NCBI GenBank assembly: GCA_019828595.1
Contig: JAHQRK010000009.1
Location: forward strand, 1,550,001 to 1,614,000
DNA length: 64,000 nucleotides
Source: Aphanomyces cochlioides
Lineage: Eukaryota; Oomycota; Saprolegniomycetes; Saprolegniales; Verrucalvaceae
Direction of reading: 5' to 3'
The notes beneath the pieces were generated by a model that worked only from the letters and a program-made list of their open reading frames with translations, did no database searches and had not been told where the DNA came from. Position 1 is the stretch's first letter; every line of letters starts with the position of its first letter. Below are positions 45,563-55,725 of this stretch, piece after piece. The translations under genes and the position numbers were made by a program.

Positions 45563-48500
45563 GATTCAGTGTTCTGTTCTGTTTGGGAGTGGTGTGGGGA
45601 CTCACTGGCCACACAGGAAACACGACAGATGAGTTTGATTGGACATATAAATTGATTTTTTTACATGTGTTTTTGATACTTTTCTGTTTTCTGGCCAGCT
45701 CTGAAACCCCCTATTTACAGCATGGCGGGTAGTACCCTCTTTTCCACGATCGATTTGCGCGATGGGTTCTACCAGATCCTGATGCGTATACAGGATATTC
45801 CTAAGACCGCTGTCTCCACTCCAAGTGGCATGCTCTGGGAATGGCTCGATATGCCACAAGGCCTTTCAAACGCGCCAGCGACGTTCAACCGCATGGTGAC
45901 GTCGAAACTTCGCCCTTTGCGAGCCTTTGCTCCCTCTTATTTCGACGATATTTATATCCATAGTCGTCGCACGACCACCCGCTCCGACCTTGAGGTCCAT
46001 CGTGATCATCTCCGTCAAGTCCTTGCCGTCCTGCGGGACAATGGTCTCTATGCCAACTTGGCCAAATGTATGTTTGGTGTCGAGGAAATTCCTGTTCTGG
46101 GTGACTTTGTTGGCATCAATGGTTGTCGCGCTGACCCTGCAAAGGTCCAAACCATTCGCGACTGGCCCGTTCCGTCTACTCAAACTGAGTTGCGCAGTTG
46201 GCTTGGTCTAGCCACGTATCTACACAAGTTCTCGGCAAACTTTGCCTCGCTGGCACAACCTTTATCGGCCTTACTTGCCAAAGACGCCCCTTGGGATTGG
46301 ACCCAAGAATGCCACGACGCGTTCAACGCGGTGAAAGATAGCTTAGAGTCTGCGCCTGTCCTGGCGCTACCCGACTTTTCTCGACCCTTCTCGGTCGTTT
46401 GTGATGCCTCTGTCAAGGCTATAGGCTGCTGCCTCATGCAAGTGGGGGAGGATGGTCGCGACCGACCTGTGTCCTATCAATCCCGCCAGCTCCAAAAGGC
46501 TGAAAAAGCCTGCCCTGTCCACGACTTGGAGCTACTAGCTATGAAATACGCCCTCACGAAGTTTCGAATCTACCTCCTAGTTAGCAAGCCTTTCGTGGTC
46601 TACACAGACCATGCATCTTTACGCACAGCCGTCAAGTCTCCTCATATTAGCCAACGCATGGCTCGCTGGTTAGCCTTCTTTGCCGAGTTCAACTTCACGT
46701 TGAATACAAACCTGGACGTCAAAACGTCCTTGCGGATGCTCTTTCCCATCGTCCATCGACATCAGACGACACAAGCTTGAACCATGTATCACACGTGCAC
46801 TCGAATCTCCACGACCGTGTGCGTGCGTCCTACACATCCGACAAATGGCTTTCTGAGATTTTCTCTTTGTTATGTGATTCCACTACTTCGCCGAAGCGAT
46901 CCTCGCAAAAGAATTTTTCTGTCCATGATGGCTGGGTGTATTACACGATGGCTTCCAGCCCACGCCGCCTTGCCATTCTGGCAGATGAAGCCCTTCGCCG
47001 TGACATTTTGCATGATTGTCATGCCGCCCAAACAGCAGGACATTTTGGCCGCGACAAGACTTATCTTACCGTTGCACGGCAATTCTGGTGGCCCCGCCTA
47101 TTCAAGGCCGTATCGCGCTATGTAGCGCATTGTGACGTCTGCCAACGCGTCAAGGCTTCCCCAGCTACTCGTGCCCCTTTGGCACCTTTACCAATACCTG
47201 ACGTGATCTTCTCCTCGGTCAGCATGGATTTTATCTTTGGCTTACCACGCGACAAGCACGGTCGCACCGGCATTTGGACTTGTGTTGACAGGTTGTCCAA
47301 ATATTTGATTGCAGTCGCACGCCGCGACACCATTGCCGCCGAAGAGTCGGTCAATACTTTGACCATGTTTTCTGTCGCTTTGGGCTTCCAGCCTCTATCG
47401 TTTCAGACCGCGATCCTCGCTTTACATCGAAATTCTGGTCCGCGCTGTTTGCTCTCTGTGGCACCACCCTTGACATGTCCACGTCGGACCACCCTGAAAC
47501 TGACGGTCAGTCTGAACGCGCTAATTGCGTTAACGAAGATGTTCTTCGCAGTTACACTCAATCCAAGCCGCGCACATGGAGCACGATGCTCTCCCATGTT
47601 GTCTTTGCGTACAACAACTCTGTTCAAGCCTCAACGGGTCATACCCCTTTCTATGTCCTACATCTACGGCACCCGCGCCTTCCGATCAATGTGGATGCTG
47701 CACGTTTAAGTAGGGGAGGATCTATCCCTGCACGCACAATCGCCAGTGTAAAACACTTTATCGAATCCAGGAAGTCCCTACTCCTCCATGTCCGCGAGAA
47801 TCTCGCATCAGCTCAAGAAAAGCAGGATTTGCAAGCCAACAAGATAAGTCGTGGAAACAAAAATGTTTATTCAGTCGGCGACTTAGTCCTACTACGTGCA
47901 TCGGCAGTGCCCAAGACGGCGCTAGGAAACCCAAAATTGCAGCCACCTTGGCTTGGCCCGTTCCCTATCACAAAAAATTCAGCAACACTGCATACAAGTT
48001 GGAGCTTCCAACTGAATGGCAAATCCATCCAACATTCTATGTTGGCAAGATCAAGAGGTATTTACCTGCTACGCCTGATCGTGGCGACCTCTCGCCTGCT
48101 CGCTCTTCATCCAGTCCCACAAGCGTCGAATATGATTCTGCATATCAGCAAAAGACCGCTTCATCGACTGCCAGTCATGGAGATAATCCTCCAGCTCACG
48201 AACGGACGGATACTCGTTTTGATCTCTCCGAAGCCGATGAATCTCATCCGTCAGCTCACAAACTCGGAGTTCCAACCACAACGCTCAAATCCGTTCGCAG
48301 ATGTGCGACCTCAAGAGGCTCTGCAGCCGCTGCCGGAGGAGTCCGAGGATATGGCTGTCGATCCACCGATCGACCACGACTTGGCGATCGTGCCACACGA
48401 CTTGGTCCAACATGGACATATCCATACGCCGCAGGAGCATTCGGAGCCGCACCGCTCGGCAAAACTTATCCTGGATGCTCCACTCGAGATCGTTGGGAAC

Positions 48501-48881
48501 GATCCATCGCAACTTGCGAACGACCCCGCTTCCGCTCCCCGCCTAGTAGGCCGGCGCTATTCTCAGAACGGATTGGAATACCGTCTTCATCCACCTCCAT
48601 CGACGGCAACGGCCGATACGGAGCCTACATGGATATCAGCTAGAGAAGCTCGAGAAACCTTACCACTGGAGCTTGCAGCTTACGAATCATTACGGCGACG
48701 TTCGCGACGGAAGACTTCTCCACACGCCGAAAGCTTGAACCATGTTGCGCGTTTGCAATCATACGCCAGCGATGCTCCGCGAAATCCCAACTGCCATACC
48801 TGGCTGACCTGTCTCCCTCTCACGTGATCCCTGCGTTCCCATTTTGAAAGCTCGCTGAGCTTTGTTTTGAGTGTGGGGAGG

Positions 48882-49146
48882 TGTAACCGGACGCTCCGGT
48901 TACTTGCTCTTTGACCCTTGGCATGACATGCCTGCTGTTAGCATGTCATCTGTATTTCCTGCATGTGAAGCACTCTGTGCTCTCTGCCATTCCTTTGGCT
49001 CGGTGCCTTCTAGGCCATTCATATTCACTGGCTCACAAGCCCTGTTCGACTCTGCATTCATTAGCTTTAGGCAGGATAAAGCTAATTCACTTTTCATCTT
49101 CCTCTCTGCTTCCTAAGCCTTCCTCCTGCGCGTGTACCCGGTTACA
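48882..49146 (+). repeat. 3' LTR of the Gypsy element
   Basis: 265 bp, same sequence and ends as 40583-40847, followed by the TSD TTCTC. Confidence 0.95.
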
Positions 49147-49488
49147 TTCTCCGTCCATTGCGCCAGGAACGCAAGGACCTATGGAGAAGTCTAGCAAGTC
49201 ACAACTTCTGTTACAATGTGCACCCAAAGGCTCATACGCAGCTTATCAGATTAGCGATGCTTCAAGCAGACGATAACCACGCGGATGAAGCGCTTAACAT
49301 CCTAGGAACATTGAAATTGCAACCAGAGTAGCAGCGAGTAGTAACGATTTGTGAGGGAATGATGAGGGGCTAACACCCATGTACTAGTATACACAAACGA
49401 TGGAGACTAAAATCCACAAGACACGCAAGAAGCATCGCATTGCCGGGCTTCTTGATAGAATTAACAAATTGTTGGATGCACACAAGAA

Positions 49489-50701
49489 TTACGGGCGGGA
49501 CGGCACCGCGATGGGCGTCAATGACTCACGATACTGGATTGGTTCAGCGTATGATTCGCACGCAGAGCTTGTGAGGGTCTTCTCCGTGCGATCGCGCAGG
49601 CTGCCACCGTCGAGGCCATTTCGTCGGCGGTACCAGTGCAAAATGAGAAAGCCCAGGATGATCACAACCGTGATGACGAGAGAGATGATGGTGAGCCGGC
49701 GGAGGGACGCTACAACGTGCATGAATGGTCGTTTTCACAAATGCATGTACCCATCAAGCCCGTCTGAATGGACTCGCGCGAGCCATCAAAGACGCATACG
49801 ACACCTTTGTCCAATGTTTTGGGGTTGCCCACGTCGGTGCAAGTTGAAACCAGAGCTTGGGTATGAATGCTGTCCAAGGAATACATGACACGTCGGGTCG
49901 TCAAGAATTGGTATGTGGCACTCGACAAGTCTGCCAGACGAACTTGGTTGCTAGAAAGGTCCCTAGCACATACTTTCAGCGATAGCTTCCGAAAACACCC
50001 GTACAGAATCCACAACGACGTGGGGAAGACAGGCTTGTCGATGTAGATAATGTTGCACCAGCTCAAATTCCTACAAGCCAACATCAGGAACATATAAGCT
50101 AGGCCGACGTATACAAGAAATTCAATTGCGTCAAGCCACCCCAGTTGATTTCGATCGTTTGAAGGTTGTTGAGACTGAGATCCCTGCAACACGTCAAGCT
50201 AGGTAAGATGCCTCGGACAATAGACACCGTACAAGTTCTTGACACTCGGAGGAAACGCAATCGCACTGACGAAAGACAGCTGATTGTTGCTCAAGTTGCT
50301 AGAAGATAGTGAGGAATAAAATTTGTCGATGGTCTCGTACATGTTTTGCAAGTTGGAGTCGTACAGTTCGTTCGTGAGGGAGTAAATGTTGTTCGATGAT
50401 AGATCACTACGCAGCGATCATACATAACTCGGAAAACACACCCGACGTACATGGACACTAGATCTTTCGGAATGCCTTCGACCTTGGAGATCCCTTGATT
50501 GCTCAAGTTGACACTGGTGCCGTTGTACTGTACTCGAACAACGCCATTCGCTCCTTGCAAGCAAACTGAGCGCGTCGCTTCAATCACGGACGTGTTCTGC
50601 GTAGAGTTGCTTGGACAGCTACGAAGCAGCGTCATGCTAGCAGCCGCTGCTTGGAGCGCCATCGCGGCCACCCCCACAAAGATGCTTCGGAATGCTTTCA
50701 T
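49489..50701 (-). CDS. LRR receptor-like membrane protein 3
   Basis: ATG 50701 opens a signal peptide (SIFVGVAAMALQAAAASM), followed by a capped N-terminal domain (VCLQGANGVVRVQYNGTSVNLSNQGISKV). Repeat exons include DLSSNNIYSLTNELY, NLSNNQLSFVSAIAFP and DLSSNQVRLADLS. The cap has CVFDGSRES, nearly the same CVFxG/DG motif as in the 27572 gene. The transmembrane helix IISLVITVVIILGFLILHW and a basic tail ending at 49489 follow. It is the closest paralogue of the 27572 gene in its tail (ACES/ACMSF ... YRESLTP/FRASLTP). It lies 150 bp right of the retrotransposon insertion. Confidence 0.75.
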
Positions 50702-51501
50702 GAAAACAAAAAATGCGCACTGCGACAACATGAAGAACAAGCAGAATATATATGATTGGCTAAAAATATTAAATTTCAACCAATCAATTTTTTCAATTTT
50801 CATCATGTTGAGCTGATTTTCTTCTGAAATTTGAAGATGCGACTTCCGCCGAGTTCGCCGTTCTTCGGCGACGTCCCGATTATTTCAAGTTTAGAGGTCC
50901 GTTTGTCTCAAGCCTTTGTCTATAATATGAAGGTCTTTGCCCATGTAACTATCTGGGCTCTATTTTAGCTGAAGCCATGGAATCATAGCATGTCTTTTTG
51001 TTGGATTTTCAATGACGTGAGGGGGCGCATGGGAGCGTTCTTAAGAATTCACTCAAGTTGAGTTGAGAGATCCCCGCACTGGTACTACGTACTAACGAAA
51101 AGATTGAGCGTATGACACTGTCCAGTGGAGCTTTCGGAATAGGGATGGCACTTTTGTGTCATCATCCAATGCGACATCCTCCAAAAGGTGATCCATATGG
51201 CATACGGATCATTCGCATCATTTCTATTGGATAATATTTAATACCAAATTCATTATGGCATACAATAGTCAAGTTGAATATTTTGCACGTTGGCATGGAA
51301 CTCAACAGAGGAGGCGAAGACACCATCGATGTTGTTATAAGTGTCGAGCCCGTCTTCGTAAAGCGATTCATAACCATCATCATCAACATTATTGCCTCGA
51401 ATTTCGATGTCACGAGGTGCACAAACCGATGACGTTTCCAACCTTCACTTGCTCCTGCAGAAAAGATCCACGACGAGTACTCAGGACAACTCGAGACACT
51501 T
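50702..51501. other. AT-rich spacer, no gene seen
   Basis: CCAAT-type motifs face each other at 50753 (TGATTGGC) and 50777 (CAACCAATCA), close to the LRR gene start. Frames at 51162-51503 overlap on both strands and have no motif. Confidence 0.4.
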
Positions 51502-51884
51502 GAGGCCCTAGTCCGTGACCCAAATTCTCATTCTCATTCTGTGAGCTGAGGCGGTGATTGGCCAGAAATAAACCTAACCCTTAGAATTTATTCTGCAGCT
51601 ATTAATAGAATGACTTTTGGACTCATTCTGGCAAGAATGATTCTGCAGTTGTGGCACATGATCGTACAGTTGCTTTAAATCATCCTTTTTAAACTGAATT
51701 GCGTCTGTCTCATCATTGTCGAACCATACCCTTGGTACTTGAGACCTGCTCGGCGCCAAAAGAGGCATCAGGATTGAGTTCTGAATCACAGTAGAATGAG
51801 AATGAGAAGACTGGTGGTCCGTCAAAGCGCTTTGCGCAATCAAAGAATGAGAATGAGAATGAAAAACTCGGACCAGGGCCTGAG
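51502..51884. repeat. MITE-like element with inverted ends containing TTCTCA repeats
   Basis: The left end (GAGGCCCTAGTCCG, then three TTCTCA-type units, 51502-51545) is the inverted match of the right end (51840-51884, three GAATGA-type units, then CGGACCAGGGCCTGA). The arms are about 44 bp with few mismatches and enclose about 290 bp without coding capacity. No target duplication was recognised. Confidence 0.7.
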
Positions 51885-52824
51885 GGGTATAAAAAGCTAT
51901 TATAGAGACTTATTTCAACCAATTTGTTGAGAAGTCGAGCTCAGCTACAATGCAAGACCACTCCAAAAGGAAAAATCATACTATGTTGGGGCAGATTGAG
52001 ATCATACATCAGGTTTAAGGTCATAACGCCCTTTACACTTTACACTCAACACAGACAGTGTAAAATTTTACGTATAGAAACGTTAAGTAATTCTTACTTT
52101 ACATTTAATGTAGAGCACAGCTGTTTCTTTTTAGATCATTTACGACTATATTTTGACAAAGCGCAGGAACAGGTTATCCCCAGACAAGGTAACTCAACTT
52201 GTTCAGCTGTACATGAATTCAGATGTGTCTGGGCGGGGCATGATGTCATGATGGGAAATGAAAGCGACGGTGGTTGCAGCGATAATGAGGCAGAAACCCA
52301 AACAGCCAACTAAGTATCGCTTGATAGACATATTGGTACAATGAAATTGCATTCATATTCACTCATTTGAGCTGTGCAGCAAGATCCTGGCAGGTTACAG
52401 TTTGTGTTCCAGAATGGACACAGATTTGATTGGCAGAAATATCCTTGTGGAGAGTTTACACTTGACATTCTTTTACCATGTAAACTGTGTACAGTGAACG
52501 TACTGTAAATTCGCGCTTACGTAAAATGGCCCACTCTAGCATAACTCATGACCTATTTAACCTTTTCCTTTGATTGAAGAAATTAAAATAAAAAGATGTA
52601 AATTCTGAAAAGAAGATTCAGATTGTTACTTCATTTTTGTATGAAATGCTGGTTAAAATTGCATTCGATTTTGAATCATTTGAAAAACATGTCCCGGTAG
52701 CGATTAGGGTAAAAATGCACAGTTTTGATTGAACGAAATTACAAGCACAAAAGTGTAAAAGCGTGTTTTATTTCATGAAATATTTCTACTCAAAAGGTTA
52801 AACCTCTCGTTTTTACCCAATCTG
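51885..52824. other. AT-rich spacer with one unassigned frame
   Basis: A 129-codon plus frame (51924-52313) begins at a TTG and has no motif, so I do not call it a gene. The rest is AT-rich and empty. Confidence 0.35.
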
Positions 52825-53745
52825 TCACTCACTGTCACTGGATGATGTATCACTGGACTCCGAATTTGACCCACGATCTGCACTTGGTGTTTCGTCGGCA
52901 AATTCCATGTATTGATCTTCAAACGACTGAGATTTGCGGAAGGCTGAAATCCAATGATCGGAGGTGACATCATTGAACTGTTTTCGTAAGCGATCCTCTA
53001 GTTCCTGGATGTTCTTTGACGGCTGCCACACCGCAAACTATGCCGTGCGCCCGAGCAACCACTCCTAAAGCCACCCCTGCTGCCGCCACTCCTAAAGATA
53101 CGCAATTGAATTTTTCACAATTCCCCATATGATTTCAATTGGTTGAAGTTCAGGATGATAAGGCAGTGTGAAGTAGAGAACATGTCCGTACTTCGTTGCG
53201 ATAAGTTGAGTAGCATAGACAGGCTTGCCTCGATGCAACTTGACAAGCAGCAAAAGTTCAGCCTTTACCATAGTGCTTTCAAAGGGAATACACTTTTCAA
53301 AAAGCCAATTTTGAATCCTGGCCTTGCTGTACTGAGAATTTGGGTATGGTTGTGTGTTACGTTTTTGATATTTCGCGCCGTCAAGATGTATGATACATTT
53401 TCCATTCATTTTGCGCAATGTCAAGCACAATTTCTCAAACCACTTTTCGAATTGCTCAGCATTGAAATTGCCATGATAATCATCGTCTTCTTTGGTTTTT
53501 GGCTTGATGGCCACATAATCAACGAATCCTCAACAAATTGACCCAGTATGGAACCAGATGGTGTAGATTGGATGATTCCTGCACCCACAATACACATCCT
53601 TTGGCCTTTTCGAGTAAGGAAACTGGGCATTCTCTGGACCCAATTTTCTCCCGTCGACATGTGTACAACCTTTATCGTATGACACGTCACATCCATCTGC
53701 AGTAACATTGTCGTATGTCTCCTATACAGCACATCTTCTTCCTGA
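52825..53745 (-). pseudogene. IS630/Tc1-like transposase fragment, catalytic and C-terminal half
   Basis: Right to left: CIVGAGIIQS near 53620; a second frame (to 53514) with FNAEQFEKWFEKL, the second catalytic Asp in IIHLDGAKYQKRN, and the Glu in LPYHPELQPIEIIWGIVKN; then, past a short GCC-rich repeat (53045-53095), a typical C-terminus (DHWISAFRKSQSFEDQY) with a Ser/Asp tail ending at 52825. The N-terminal helix-turn-helix part is missing and the frame shifts near 53500. It belongs to the family of the fragment at 60900, which keeps the opposite half. Confidence 0.78.
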
Positions 53746-55590
53746 AGTATCCATATGCCGTTCAGCTCTCCAACGAACTCTCACAATTAATTTGATTTCT
53801 GTGGCGCAAAAATAAAATGAGACAGTGAATCCAAATTTCACTATGATAATTTATTCCTCGTGTAAAATTAATCTCCAGAACAATTTAGTCTAAAGATTAA
53901 TACTTGAAAAGTAAGGATAGTTCGCAAAAGATACTGTCAAAAATAATTCAGTCATTATTGATGCCATCTTCAATTTTGATCCGTTCTTCGGAAACGCAGT
54001 ATAGTACAAGGAAAATCATCTACAGACTCAGGAGAGGATAACCAGAAGCGCACTACAAGTAAAATCCTCTAGAGACTCGGGAGGGGATAATCAGTCCCCC
54101 AAAGTTCTCAAGACGGAAAAAGGCAATTTCCTTGTGGAAGTTTGCTTTGTGTTATCGCGATCGCGCCACAGCCACACTATTTTAATTTATAGACTTCCAC
54201 TCAACTGGGCTCTCCACGGTAAAAGGCTCCTCGTGGAGCCAGAGTTTCTGCAAATACTACATGATAACCAGTCGTCATTTGAAAAGCTCATGCGTCTTTG
54301 GTGATGTACGAGACGCTGACGACCATCGCCAAGCTTAGGATATCTAGGCCCATGCTTTTATGCTCGATAATTTCCAAGTTTGTCTCTTGGAGAAAGGCTG
54401 TGATGATCATTCATTCGGCAACTTGTGAAATGATCATCAATGCACAATTCCCAAGCCAGTTTTTTTATCTCTCTATGTCCTAATTGTATTACTCTAGGCA
54501 GCCAAGATGTCATTTACTGACTTGTTGACAGAGAATAAATTGTCAACTCAGGACTTCTGGTAGTCACAATGCCTTCAATCAAACGAAAGAAGGTTTGCAA
54601 GGAAAACCAAAGCAAATTAAGGACAAATCAGGTCCAAGGTCACCACTCCTGACGTGCTCTGGTTTACGTAATATCCATGACAAAGAATGCGATGATTGAC
54701 TCCCTGGTCGACTTTTTGCTTTAATTAAATGGGGGTTTTGTAGAGTTGACACTTTGTTGTAGTGTTTTTGAAGGGAAATCTTTGAATTTGTGTATGCGTG
54801 TCTTCAAAGTTTGTATTATTCCTCCATCGAGAGACTCTAAGAAAGATGTGGCTGCAACATAATCAATATATTTGATTGAGGTGCGAGCATTCAACACGAA
54901 GATGCATTTTCAACCATCAAAAGAATATAGAGACTCGCTACTCGCAGCGTTTTGTTGAAGTGGTCTAACTAGTCTTTGAAGAGACTGGTTTTGATGCAAC
55001 CCTTTGTCCTCGCGTGATGGACCCTTTGTTCTTGGATATTCTTCGACCCAAGCAAGGTGGAACTTTGTAGTTTCCAGTGAACAAAAACGTCAAGCTGTGC
55101 AACATCGACCACTCGAGATACCCACTCGCGACGTCTGACACGTTCGAAAGTTCTCATGGTAGATTGGTGGATCAAGCACCAACAACACACACGAGTATCC
55201 CACACACACCACAAGATGCATCTCTACTCGTGTTTTCTCTCCTGATGACCCACTTGTCACTTGCAGATCTCGACCCTTCGACATACCCATCGGCGTTTGA
55301 TGAGTCAGCCATTGTGAGCCGTTGGCTTTTCTAATGCGGATCAAAAATTTTCTTCTTTTTATACCGGAATCCGATAAGCAGTATCGTCAAATTCTTAGTT
55401 AAAACAATATTGCACTTGTTTTCAGTAGAGTATTCGCCAACAGTTATTTGGAAGCATAGTTAGAACAGTATGTCTCGAATAAATTGAGCTCTCATACTTT
55501 TGTAAATAACTGGTAACAATGTGCAGTTTACTATAGTATATGTTAGTAGTCTTTTGTTTAGTAGTTTGTATACATGACTTTGTATATCAA
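53746..55590. other. AT-rich gene-poor stretch
   Basis: 1.8 kb in which I find no supported gene. A near-repeat of about 35 bp (AATCATCTACAGACTCAGGAG near 54012 and AATCCTCTAGAGACTCGGGAG near 54062) is visible. Overlapping frames at 54969-55344 on both strands have no motif. Confidence 0.4.
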
Positions 55591-55665
55591 AGCTGTTTAG
55601 TCTAGCGGTTTGTATGCAGTGTGTAAAGGATGTGACCCGGGTTCGAGTCCCGTTGAAATTTTTTC
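55591..55665 (+). other. tRNA-like sequence with Pol III A and B boxes
   Basis: TAGTCTAGCGG (55598-55608) matches the A box TRGYNNARNNG, GGTTCGAGTCC (55640-55650) matches the B box exactly, and a T6 terminator-like run follows at about 55659. The T stem pairs 4 of 5, but acceptor and D stems pair poorly and no anticodon is certain. It is probably a decayed tRNA gene or the head of a tRNA-derived SINE. Confidence 0.55.
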
Positions 55666-55725
55666 CTGAGTAGTTTCATAAATGGCGTGAGCGGTTGCAT
55701 TTAGAATATTTTTGCTTCGTTATCC

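Larger units (their letters stand above)
43059..45712. mobile_element. PIF/Harbinger DNA transposon inserted in the Gypsy reverse transcriptase
   Basis: Terminal inverted repeats of about 28 bp start AGGGGGTTTCAG (43059) and end CTGAAACCCCCT (45712), flanked by a 3-bp duplication ATT (43056-43058, 45713-45715). Removing the element and one ATT restores an in-frame reverse transcriptase joint. It carries the two Harbinger genes, a Myb/SANT-like protein and a transposase, tail-to-tail. Confidence 0.93.
42642..48827 (+). pseudogene. Reverse transcriptase - RNase H - integrase, interrupted and frameshifted
   Basis: The RT N-terminal part (42642-43058, CVKKPNGGWRIV) is cut by the Harbinger insertion and resumes at 45716 (LFSTIDLRDGFYQI, active site YFDDIYIHS). 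RNase H follows (VVCDAS, DLELLAMKYAL, YTDHASL). A one-base loss near 46693 shifts the frame before the ALS motif. Integrase has an HHCC finger (HDCHAAQTAGH ... HCDVC) and the first Asp in SMDFIFGLPRD; a second shift near 47385 precedes the next catalytic Asp, and the Glu is in DHPETDGQSERAN. More shifts lie near 47980 (an A6 run) and about 48280. A chromo-like end (RLVGRRYSQNGLEYR) closes it. Confidence 0.88.
40583..49146 (+). mobile_element. Full-length Ty3/Gypsy LTR retrotransposon
   Basis: Two 265-bp LTRs that I read as identical, each starting TGTAACCGG and ending CCGGTTACA, flanked by a perfect 5-bp duplication TTCTC (40578-40582 and 49147-49151). Gag, protease, reverse transcriptase, RNase H and integrase follow in Ty3/Gypsy order (integrase after RNase H), with a polypurine tract (GTGGGGAGG) directly before the 3' LTR. 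A 2654-bp Harbinger element sits inside the reverse transcriptase. Without it the element would be about 5.9 kb. Confidence 0.95.
40496..49331 (+). pseudogene. Host ORF split by the Gypsy insertion
   Basis: Left of the element, 40496-40582 is open and ends ...GAG ATT CTC. Right of it, after the duplicated TTCTC (49147-49151), 49152-49331 continues CGT CCA TTG... to TAG. Joining the flanks after removing one TSD gives a continuous frame of 88 codons whose end (DEALNILGTLKLQPE) looks TPR/PPR-like. The 5' part is closed by TGA at 40493-40495, so an upstream exon is likely. A second frame is also open in part of the right flank, so the coding claim is moderate. Confidence 0.45.
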
